Shown piece after piece: positions 8,076 to 15,444 of a DNA stretch of 39,767 nt; position 1 is the stretch's first letter; each line of letters begins with the position of its first letter. The notes under the pieces were generated by a model. The model was not told the DNA's origin. It saw only the letters and a list, made by a program, of their open reading frames with translations, and searched no databases. Source of the stretch: Leptospiraceae bacterium (lineage in GTDB: Bacteria; Spirochaetota; Leptospiria; Leptospirales; Leptospiraceae); contig JACKPA010000025.1 in NCBI GenBank assembly GCA_024233865.1, forward strand, positions 1-39,767. Reading direction: 5' to 3'. The translations under genes and the position numbers were made by a program.

Positions 8076-10694
8076 TTAATAATCTTCAAGGAAAAGTAAA
8101 AGATTCTTTCTCGATTTAAACTGCATCTGAATTTCTTGATCTGTATACTTGGAAATCAAATCATATATCTCTTCATCTAATTCAGGAAATTTTAATTTTT
8201 TTCTTTCTATTTCTTCAATTATTTGATTGATAGAAACATTATTGATAGATGGATTCTTGAAATCAGGTGAAAACTTTGATAAATCAATTTCGATATTTTC
8301 ATAAGCATGTTTTAAAACGAACACAAGTTTTGCGTAAAATTCATTAGCTCCAATTGTAAGAGAATTCGGATTCTTATCATTAAAATAGAAGTACTTACCT
8401 CCACTAAATGTTACAGTTATTAAATCATTTTCAATAGCTTTCTTTATAAAAAAATCGTACTGTTTAAATGAATGATGGATGAATAATGCATTGTAATCAT
8501 TTAAATCTATATTAGGTCCAAGTTCGTCAACAGCTTTGACTATATCATTCAAATTAGGGTGCTCCTCAATCAAAGAATAAAATTGATTTAAACGAGTTTC
8601 ACCTTCTATTTTCCCATCGTCAACCAATAAAATTTTTATTGGTTCATAAAAGATAAACTCATAAGTAAATCCATCTATTTTATCATCAACTTTTTCGAAT
8701 TCTTTTCCTTTAGGTAATAAAGGGATCTTGAAATTTTCTTCTCCATATATGGAATATACATTGAAATCACAATAAGACCAAAGTATTGCTTTCAACCGTC
8801 CAAAATCCCCAGTACCATCTTGAATATTTTTAGGATGTTTATTCGTATAAGAACCAAAATCAACTATTTGCAAATAATTTCGGTTCGCTTTTTTAAAGGA
8901 CCTAATAGAGATTGCGCCAAAACCATTACTCCTATTTTGACAAATGGATAAAATCAATTCTATTGCTGCAAAAACATTTCTTGTGGAGGTCAACTGTGTG
9001 AAATCTAAATCCAATTTTTGTGGTACCTCCAGGTATTTGTACTTATTATACTTTTCTTTTGCCAAGCTAAATAAAAATAAAATCATCTTCCTCAAACTCA
9101 ATTCATCCTGTTGTAAACCAAACCGATATGATCTGTTAAATTTATATACTAAAGGTTTGATTTTTGGGACTATATCTTTCATTGGTTTTCCATGAAAACT
9201 TTCCATTCTTTCATCACTATCTAACCTTTTTAAAAACTTTTCAATTGACCTATAAATTTCAAACGGAATTCTCTCTTCTTTAACTTTGCCATCTATCCTT
9301 TTCAATTCATTTTTTGCATTCCCAAGTGCTTTCTCATATAATTCTGAATTCTCATGAGCAAGTTTTTCCAAAACCCCATAATCTGGATTTCTTAAACTTG
9401 ATAAATACACAGCTAATTTTCTAGGATTGTGATAATTATTTCTTTCCTTAATATGAAGCTTATCAAGAACTTTGGTTTCTGCTATTAAATATTCATCCAA
9501 TAATTCTTCAGGGTGACAAATTCCATCAAAATCATAGTTTTCAAGCAAAAATTCATTATTTTTCTCAAAATATTTCTTCCACTCTTCTTCCCATTCCTTT
9601 TGTCTCTTTTTATTTATCTCAACTATATCCAGAGATACATCTTGGCTTTGAGTTGATTCTTCATCCTTTAATTGAGACTCTAAATATTTATTATAAAAGT
9701 TAAAAGATTTTATCCTGGCTTCTCCAACTACCATTTTCATAAAATCCAACTTACCCCTAATCACCTCTTCTATTTTTGGCACGTTCCCAAAATACCTTTG
9801 TCTATTTTTATAATTGGCGTTCAACCAATTCTGAGCGCTAAAAGAGGGATTTTCTTTTTCCTTTTCAATCAATGAGATTAGAAAACGAACATCGGCTTTA
9901 TATTTTTTTGTAACATTAACTTTCTTATTCACCACAAGGCCTGTCACCATTTGTTTCTGATGCTTAGCTTGTAATCTTACCTTGTTTTTGTTAATTGAAA
10001 AACTTTCCAACTCAATGATTTTCTCCAGGTCTACTAAAAATTGGTCCTTAAAAATATCATTTTTTGAAGAGAAGGTAATGTCATCGGCATACCGAGAATA
10101 TTTCACCCGATACTCCTTAGCGAATTTGGAAAGGTTTCTATCTAAACGCCGACAAACTAAATTACTTAATACTGGAGAAGTAGGCGCTCCTTGTGGTAAA
10201 ACCCCATCCCGACAACATAAATTAGCCAAATACCTGGCCATTGAATCGTCATAATTAAAGGGGTGAGATTTAAACACTCCGAAAACACGGCCAAAATGAA
10301 TGGATGGGAAGAAATTCTCTAAATCAATATTATAAACGAAATTTCTTTTAAGGTGCATTCTGGCATTGGTTACTATACTACGGCCTTTTACAAAACCATG
10401 AGCAGCAGTCCGGGGCACAAAACACAATTGGATACAATCGTTTAATACCTTCTGGGTTAACTTAAGATTCCTTTGAGGGGCATGAATAATTCTGTCTTCC
10501 CCATTTTTCTTTTTTACGCTGTAGGTATCATATTTATCTTTTTCAACAAATAATAAAAATGCGATGGTTTTTTGGTCTAAAGGATGGTCTTTAAGTTTCT
10601 GAACAGACTTAAAATAATAATCAAACAAGTCTTCTAAATCTTCCCATTGACTTAGAGTTAAAAACTTGTATTTAAGTTGATCATTATAGTTCAT
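8076..10694 (-). CDS. Retron-type reverse transcriptase fused to GHKL-like ATPase and receiver-like domains
   Basis: 872 residues, against roughly 300-400 for a simple retron RT. The RT (about 40-330) shows TAAHGF (96-101, like the retron NAxxH motif), YNIDLENFF (catalytic D124), LPQGAPTSPVLSN (166-178), SRYADDITF (catalytic D204, D205) and VTG (250-252), a retron and group II-like signature. No maturase X or HNH domain is present. A charged linker follows, then about 572-682 reads as a GHKL ATPase: N-box-like ELILSICQN (579-587), G1-like IVDFGS (610-615), G2-like GTGDFG (627-632). About 686-790 is receiver-like (ILLVDD, 688-693) but has H740/H741 where the acceptor Asp is expected. The structured ncRNA ends 17 nt upstream. 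Expected role: primes on and copies the msd part of that RNA to give msDNA; the C-terminal part probably signals to the next gene. No Shine-Dalgarno is visible; the start is A-rich. Confidence 0.9.
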   Translation of the reverse strand: MNYNDQLKYKFLTLSQWEDLEDLFDYYFKSVQKLKDHPLDQKTIAFLLFVEKDKYDTYSVKKKNGEDRIIHAPQRNLKLTQKVLNDCIQLCFVPRTAAHGFVKGRSIVTNARMHLKRNFVYNIDLENFFPSIHFGRVFGVFKSHPFNYDDSMARYLANLCCRDGVLPQGAPTSPVLSNLVCRRLDRNLSKFAKEYRVKYSRYADDITFSSKNDIFKDQFLVDLEKIIELESFSINKNKVRLQAKHQKQMVTGLVVNKKVNVTKKYKADVRFLISLIEKEKENPSFSAQNWLNANYKNRQRYFGNVPKIEEVIRGKLDFMKMVVGEARIKSFNFYNKYLESQLKDEESTQSQDVSLDIVEINKKRQKEWEEEWKKYFEKNNEFLLENYDFDGICHPEELLDEYLIAETKVLDKLHIKERNNYHNPRKLAVYLSSLRNPDYGVLEKLAHENSELYEKALGNAKNELKRIDGKVKEERIPFEIYRSIEKFLKRLDSDERMESFHGKPMKDIVPKIKPLVYKFNRSYRFGLQQDELSLRKMILFLFSLAKEKYNKYKYLEVPQKLDLDFTQLTSTRNVFAAIELILSICQNRSNGFGAISIRSFKKANRNYLQIVDFGSYTNKHPKNIQDGTGDFGRLKAILWSYCDFNVYSIYGEENFKIPLLPKGKEFEKVDDKIDGFTYEFIFYEPIKILLVDDGKIEGETRLNQFYSLIEEHPNLNDIVKAVDELGPNIDLNDYNALFIHHSFKQYDFFIKKAIENDLITVTFSGGKYFYFNDKNPNSLTIGANEFYAKLVFVLKHAYENIEIDLSKFSPDFKNPSINNVSINQIIEEIERKKLKFPELDEEIYDLISKYTDQEIQMQFKSRKNLLLFLEDY

Positions 10695-10711
10695 TTTTTT
10701 AAATTAAAAGC

Positions 10712-10722
10712 GGAGTGGTTAC
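10712..10722 (-). repeat. Retron a2 arm of inverted repeat
   Basis: Plus-strand GGAGTGGTTAC pairs perfectly with 10949-10959. It lies 17 nt upstream of the RT ATG, where a2 is found in known retrons. Confidence 0.85.
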
Positions 10723-10743
10723 TTTATAATATCTACCTTAAGT

Positions 10744-10837
10744 GACCGACCAGTAATCATATTTTTCCTTTGCCGGTTTTATCAAGAATTTCTAATGAAA
10801 GGGATCCTCTATCCGCGGAAAAAATTAATAGTCAGTC
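10744..10837 (-). ncRNA. msd part: long imperfect hairpin (predicted cDNA template)
   Basis: The 5' arm GACTGACTA pairs with the 3' arm TGGTCGGTC over nine positions with two G-U pairs. The pairing appears to continue through an AT-rich part (TTTTTTCC with GGAAAAA). The apex holds smaller foldable pieces such as CCGCGG and TTTCATTAGAAA. A single long hairpin just before a2 is what the reverse-transcribed msd normally forms. Arm ends were judged by eye. Confidence 0.7.
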
Positions 10838-10846
10838 TTTATAAGT

Positions 10847-10930
10847 TGGTCAAACAGATTTAACCAGAAATATAGGGAGGGAACTTTTAGCATAAGTCCC
10901 AACAAGTTAACAGCAAGGACCCATCGTCCT
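10847..10930 (-). ncRNA. msr part: three consecutive hairpins
   Basis: In transcript order: (1) 10930-10916, stem AGGAC/GTCCT with a 5-nt loop GATGG; (2) 10900-10879, stem GGGACTT/AAGTTCCC with one bulged T and loop ATGCTAA; (3) 10866-10847, stem TGGTTAAA/TTTGACCA with one G-U pair and loop TCTG. Short, evenly spaced hairpins of this kind are typical of the msr region that the RT recognises. Confidence 0.7.
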
Positions 10931-10948
10931 GCAAATTAATACTATTCG

Positions 10949-10959
10949 GTAACCACTCC
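10949..10959 (-). repeat. Retron a1 arm of inverted repeat
   Basis: Plus-strand GTAACCACTCC is the exact reverse complement of 10712-10722. In the minus-strand transcript this is the 5' arm. The match stops on both sides (no outward or inward extension), giving an 11-bp a1/a2 stem. Confidence 0.85.
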
Positions 10960-10999
10960 TTATCTTTATAAGGGGTCTTAAATTTGTTTCCATCTGATT

Positions 11000-13540
11000 T
11001 TACTCCACCTCCAAAACCTTCATACTCTCTTCCCCAAACTGACTAATAACCCGCACCGCAACCCTCCGACCTTTCTTATTGGGAAATGGATGAGACTTAA
11101 ACCCATACAACCGATCAAAAGCTTCCTCATCCAGCTCGATCTTGAGGGTGTTTTCTAATTTTTTCTTGGCAGAACGTTTGGCCATATCATCGATGCCTTT
11201 GCGCCATTTGGTAAACTCTTTTTTGTTACCCCCACAGAAAAATACCTGAGTGACAATGAAATTGCTACCATCATAATTATCATCCACCATCCAATAGGCT
11301 ATGTCATGTAGGTTACGGGCCTTAACCTGGTCTTTGATAGGATCATAGATATCTAATCCTTTGATTTCAACATGGATCTGATTGCCATCGACTTTATTGA
11401 GCACAATATCCGGCTCTCCAATGGTAACAAAACTGGCAGCAGATTTGGCAGGTTTTTTCTTAAGACCTTCCTGGAGCAGATCATCGTGCATACGAACGAT
11501 GGACACTTCAAAACTTCCCATGCTGGCACGTTTGACATCTCCTTTGATATCACTCTCAAAGCTGAAACCTAATACCACCAGCCAATCTGCATCTCCTCTT
11601 GCTCGACATTCTCTTACAGCCTGATTGACAAACCGTTTACTGACCGTTCCAAACTTTGGGCCAATATGTAAATATGCTTTCCTTTCTGTATCGTCTGCTA
11701 CTTTGTAAAAACCCTCTGCATGGAGGTATTCACTATTTAGAGGATCTATTCGGACAAAAGTAGCTCGTTCATCCTTCCGACCTGTTTTAATCCCAGCCGT
11801 TTTGAGGTGCTCAAAGACCTTAGCCTCGAAATTTTCATCTTGATTGAGGCTATCATCAATTTCTTCTGGAGTAGTTGGATTCAGACTCTGTAATGTTTCT
11901 ACCGTAAATGGACCCGCTACACGTATTTTTTTATTGTCCACTTTAGGTTGATCATAGAGCGTTTCCTCTTCAAATGGCTCATCGTTAGCTAATGCTTTCA
12001 GTGTGATATGAGGTACCTTTTTGTATATGAAACCTTGACGGATATCTTCATTGACTTGATCGTATAATTCATAGAAAGGGAAAACGCCTGTCATCAATCT
12101 ATTCTTGGCGATATTAAGTGCAATACGAGAGGTGTCTGTTGTTATCCATCTTCGCCCCCATTGTTCTGCTACATATGCTGTAGTACCACTCCCACATGTT
12201 GGATCTAAAATGAGATCTCCTGGGTCCGTGGTCATAAGTATACATCGTTTTAATACCTCGTTTGAAGTCTGGACGACATATTTAGGATTTGAAGCTCCTC
12301 CTATTCCATCCCATAAATTGCTTAAAGATTTATAAGGGAAATCATTATAAAACCTGCAATACCTTAGCGTTTTACCTGAAATAAAAACTCTCCCCCTTTT
12401 AATTAAATTCAGCATAGATTCTTTAGGAGTTCCCCACCACCTATTTTTTGAGGTAAAGATCTGGTCTTGATAATTTATTTCATATTTTGATCCAGGGCCA
12501 GGTTTCGTTAAATTATCTGACATAAAAAAACTGGATCCTTCAGGAATTAAATCCAAATTTTCTTTTTCTATTTTTTTTAGTCTTCTTTTTTCACCATTCG
12601 GAAGACTTATATAATCAAACCCAGTTTCTAATGGATCCCCAATTTTATCAAATAATGGTCGATATTTTTGCTTTCCTGAACTCTTTGAATACCAAATAAT
12701 ATAATCCAATCTAGATGAAACCCTATTTGAAGCCTGTAGCCCTGTTGTTTTTGTAAAACAAATATTTGAAACAAAATTTTCACTCCCAAAAACTTCATCC
12801 ATTAAACACCTAACAAGATGTAAATTATCATCTGAAATCTGTACAAAGCAAGAACCACTTTCAGTCAATAACTCCTTAGCAACAATTAATCTTTCCCTTA
12901 AATAGGATAAATAAGAATGAATACCTAATTCCCAAGTATCTCTATAGGCTTTTATCATCTCTGGTTCTTCAGTAAGATGTTCATCTTTCCCATCTTTGAC
13001 AGATCGATCATTTAATTTCACTTGCCAATTACCACCATATTTGATCCCATAAGGAGGATCAATGTAAATAGTTTGAACTTTCCCAGCCATCCCCTCCCTT
13101 TCCAAAAGAGAGTTCATCACCAGCAAGCTATCCCCCAGGATCATACGGTTTTTCCAGTCATTTTGGTGTTTATAGTATTCTCCAACTTTTTCAAGCTCAT
13201 CTATTTCATATTCGTTTCCAAAAGTTGAGAATAGGTCAAGCTGAGCAGCTGCATTTTCATCTTTTTTGATATTGTAAAGGCGTTTGATCAAAGCTTCCGG
13301 CATTATATGTTCGTGCCGGTAGAGGGAGCGAATATCTACTTTCAGAGTATCATCTCGGTCACCCGGTCCATATTTGTTCATCCACATCAGCTCAGGATCT
13401 TGTCCTCTATGCACCACCGGATTTTTGGGATAGTAGGCTACTTCCTTTTCTTGCACCTTTTGATTGGCCTGTTCGTAGCCTTCTTCTTCTTTAGAGGGGA
13501 TGTAGGCCCGTTTATCTTTGTGTTTATAGGATTTTGCCAT
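11000..13540 (-). CDS. mod: Type III-like adenine-specific DNA methyltransferase (Mod)
   Basis: 846 residues. An N6-adenine methyltransferase with the catalytic motif YIDPPYGIKYGG (DPPY at 161-164) preceding the SAM-binding motif ILDPTCGSGTTAYVAEQ (DPTCGSGTT 446-454), the order of beta-class Mod enzymes. The segment between them (about 250-430) should hold the target-recognition domain; the C-terminal 300 residues are an extension seen in the Mod partners of BPTD_3080-type nucleases. Role: methylates the host copy of the recognition site and, with Res, specifies cleavage. The ATG lies 2 bp after the nucleotidyltransferase stop, so translation is probably coupled. The stop codon is only 40 bp upstream of the retron RNA. 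Confidence 0.93.
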   Translation of the reverse strand: MAKSYKHKDKRAYIPSKEEEGYEQANQKVQEKEVAYYPKNPVVHRGQDPELMWMNKYGPGDRDDTLKVDIRSLYRHEHIMPEALIKRLYNIKKDENAAAQLDLFSTFGNEYEIDELEKVGEYYKHQNDWKNRMILGDSLLVMNSLLEREGMAGKVQTIYIDPPYGIKYGGNWQVKLNDRSVKDGKDEHLTEEPEMIKAYRDTWELGIHSYLSYLRERLIVAKELLTESGSCFVQISDDNLHLVRCLMDEVFGSENFVSNICFTKTTGLQASNRVSSRLDYIIWYSKSSGKQKYRPLFDKIGDPLETGFDYISLPNGEKRRLKKIEKENLDLIPEGSSFFMSDNLTKPGPGSKYEINYQDQIFTSKNRWWGTPKESMLNLIKRGRVFISGKTLRYCRFYNDFPYKSLSNLWDGIGGASNPKYVVQTSNEVLKRCILMTTDPGDLILDPTCGSGTTAYVAEQWGRRWITTDTSRIALNIAKNRLMTGVFPFYELYDQVNEDIRQGFIYKKVPHITLKALANDEPFEEETLYDQPKVDNKKIRVAGPFTVETLQSLNPTTPEEIDDSLNQDENFEAKVFEHLKTAGIKTGRKDERATFVRIDPLNSEYLHAEGFYKVADDTERKAYLHIGPKFGTVSKRFVNQAVRECRARGDADWLVVLGFSFESDIKGDVKRASMGSFEVSIVRMHDDLLQEGLKKKPAKSAASFVTIGEPDIVLNKVDGNQIHVEIKGLDIYDPIKDQVKARNLHDIAYWMVDDNYDGSNFIVTQVFFCGGNKKEFTKWRKGIDDMAKRSAKKKLENTLKIELDEEAFDRLYGFKSHPFPNKKGRRVAVRVISQFGEESMKVLEVE

Positions 13541-13542
13541 GA

Positions 13543-14409
13543 TTATTTCGTTTTATCTTGTATTCCGAGGTAGATTTGGTTTAGAATATCAACTGATTCC
13601 TGAACGGTATTGAAATTCATCAATTTACCAATTTTGCTATTTTGTGGATCTTGGATACTCTCTGACAAAATATTTTCAACCTTTTTTAAAATACTTTTTG
13701 AGCCTTTTAATATTTCGCCAATTTTTCTTCCAATATATCTTCCTGTTATGGATTCTCCAAAATTATTATCCTCCCCCTCAAGTAAGTCATTTAGGTCAGG
13801 TTCTGAATCAAAAATTTCTTCATAATCAAGCCAGTATAAATTCCTGATAATATTTTCTATGTCCTCAATATCCTTAGTTCTATGTTTCCTATCGTTCCAG
13901 GCTAATAATTTGAGTAAGACTACCCCTGGAAGAGAACAGACGTTCAATTCAAATCCCTGATCTGTTTTGACTATATTAGTTGAACCAAAAACTTCTGAGA
14001 AACCTGGCATATCCAAGGTAAATGCCTTTTGAGCTTTTAATTCAACTTGCCCTTTTTCATTCTGAATCTCGCCAAAAGGAAGTAAATCAATTTCGTATTT
14101 ATCCTTGTAAATTATTTTTATCGGCTCGGTATCGTGTAACTCAAACCCATCCATTTGAGTCAATTTGTTTTTCAACCTATTGAATTCTTCTTCACTAGAT
14201 AACATCACCGCAAGGTCGAGATCGTTCGTTTTTCTCGTAGGAGGATCATCATGGCCTTTGGCAAATAGTTCTAGATCGCGTGCAAAGGCTCCTACAACAA
14301 AATATTCAATCTTCAACTCTTTAAAAACAGGAATGATGGCATTTAATATTTCAATGACTACCTCATCTGTTATCTTATTCAGTAAAATAGGTTGATAATT
14401 CTCGCTCAT
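13543..14409 (-). CDS. AbiEii-like nucleotidyltransferase (putative toxin)
   Basis: 288 residues. Nucleotidyltransferase-fold core with FVVGAFARDLEL (37-48), the acidic pair in TNDLDLAVML (D63, D65) and a third acidic strand in YEIDLLPFG. These fit the Mg-binding pattern of the DNA polymerase beta superfamily. The central segment VVLLKLLAWNDRKHRTKDIEDI is typical of AbiEii and DUF6036-type proteins. In AbiE type IV toxin-antitoxin systems this protein inhibits growth by adding nucleotides to tRNA. The start overlaps the upstream AbiEi-like gene by 35 bp and the stop is 2 bp from mod, so the pair is embedded in the restriction operon. Family is good; actual toxicity is inferred. Confidence 0.8.
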   Translation of the reverse strand: MSENYQPILLNKITDEVVIEILNAIIPVFKELKIEYFVVGAFARDLELFAKGHDDPPTRKTNDLDLAVMLSSEEEFNRLKNKLTQMDGFELHDTEPIKIIYKDKYEIDLLPFGEIQNEKGQVELKAQKAFTLDMPGFSEVFGSTNIVKTDQGFELNVCSLPGVVLLKLLAWNDRKHRTKDIEDIENIIRNLYWLDYEEIFDSEPDLNDLLEGEDNNFGESITGRYIGRKIGEILKGSKSILKKVENILSESIQDPQNSKIGKLMNFNTVQESVDILNQIYLGIQDKTK

Positions 14410-15379
14410 ATATCTTTTGGGCTGTTTCGAAGTTTCGACTATGATTAGTCCCTAATAAATCCGCATATATCAAAAGTGGATTGACGATTTTATTCTCTTT
14501 ATTTACAAAGTTTTCATTATTCAAGTCCCAGAAAACATTATACACACTCACATTACCATATTGTGGGTCTGGAACCAGGAATAAATTCTTTAAGAGTTCA
14601 TTCTTGCTTACCGTAGAATAAATGGTCCATTCTCCTGGAGACAAAAAGCCTGTTAAAATATTTGCACCAGGTTCTCCTCCCCAAAAAGTATCCGCGCCTA
14701 AGTTTATACTTTTCCAATCAGACTCTCTCTTGGGAAGGAACCTAAATTTCCCTCTCAACAAAGAAGGCTTTAATTTTTCATTAAAAGCATGTACCCACTT
14801 CTCTTGGAGCTGAGGGACTTCAGTCAATCTCTTTAAATTTTCATTTATCTGAAGTAAATATCCCTTCTCTTTTAAATCTTTCAAGATGGTACCGACAGTG
14901 CTTTTAGAAATATTGGCTGCTTTTGCCATTTCTTCATAAGTGCCATTCACCAAATTTTCATTTAACAATAAGGCATAAATCAACTTAATGCCATTTTTAT
15001 TAAAAGCTTTATGTTTTCTTTCGCTCCTAAGTAATTCTCTTTTTTTGCCTTCAATTTGTATATAAAGACCTTTATTATCTTTGATAAAGCAATTGCCAGC
15101 CATATCGAGATAATTAATATTATTTTGCTTTAATATTTCCTTCGCTGAACTAGAAATTGATCCAGATACCACAAGAGGAATTTTATTACTTTCAAAATGG
15201 TTGAATTGATCCAAAACCCCTGAAAGGTTAGATTTATGTAGATCATTTTTTACCTCAAAAAGGGAATAATTTGAATCCCCTATCTTGAAAGAATCGAAGC
15301 TAACTCCTACCTCTACAGGTATTTCAGTCAATTTTTTCAAATTTTCGGCAGCAGTATATAAAATATCACTTTTAATCAT
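14375..15379 (-). CDS. AbiEi-like winged-helix antitoxin / regulator
   Basis: 334 residues. The middle has a winged-helix motif (about 128-185: TYEEMAKAANISKSTVGTIL, then LKEKGYLL). Around it is an N-terminal segment with a nuclease-like look (IPLVVSGSISSSAKEILK, NYLDMAGN) and a C-terminal region with WTIYSTVSKNELL. This layout is that of AbiEi-family antitoxins, which bind their own promoter and neutralise the nucleotidyltransferase. It overlaps the toxin-like gene by 35 bp and starts 65 bp after the res stop. That 65-bp gap is a reasonable place for an operator, although I saw no clear palindrome there. Confidence 0.78.
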   Translation of the reverse strand: MIKSDILYTAAENLKKLTEIPVEVGVSFDSFKIGDSNYSLFEVKNDLHKSNLSGVLDQFNHFESNKIPLVVSGSISSSAKEILKQNNINYLDMAGNCFIKDNKGLYIQIEGKKRELLRSERKHKAFNKNGIKLIYALLLNENLVNGTYEEMAKAANISKSTVGTILKDLKEKGYLLQINENLKRLTEVPQLQEKWVHAFNEKLKPSLLRGKFRFLPKRESDWKSINLGADTFWGGEPGANILTGFLSPGEWTIYSTVSKNELLKNLFLVPDPQYGNVSVYNVFWDLNNENFVNKENKIVNPLLIYADLLGTNHSRNFETAQKIYERELSTYFTE

Positions 15380-15444
15380 TGTTCGCTGTATTTATATGTT
15401 TACAAAAAGTGAACAATCAAAAATATCGAACAAATTTGTAATAA

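Larger units (their letters stand above)
10712..10959 (-). ncRNA. Retron msr-msd RNA (predicted)
   Basis: This gene-less stretch between the Mod stop (11000) and the RT start (10694) is bounded by a perfect 11-bp inverted repeat, the expected a1/a2 stem of a retron. In transcript order after a1 come three compact hairpins (10916-10930, 10879-10900, 10847-10866), the usual look of msr. A long imperfect hairpin (10837 to 10744) follows as the expected msd, then a2 close to the RT start codon. Candidate branch guanosines just inside a1 are 10942 (within TAG) and 10947; I cannot choose between them. Position, strand, size and the retron-like RT agree. The call rests on hand folding, so exact ends and the start of reverse transcription are uncertain. 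Confidence 0.85.

Noticed and set aside
8076..10694. RT as part of a group II intron or a diversity-generating retroelement
   Set aside because: There is no maturase X or HNH region, no intron RNA domain V/VI, no template-variable repeat pair, and the ncRNA upstream has the retron layout.
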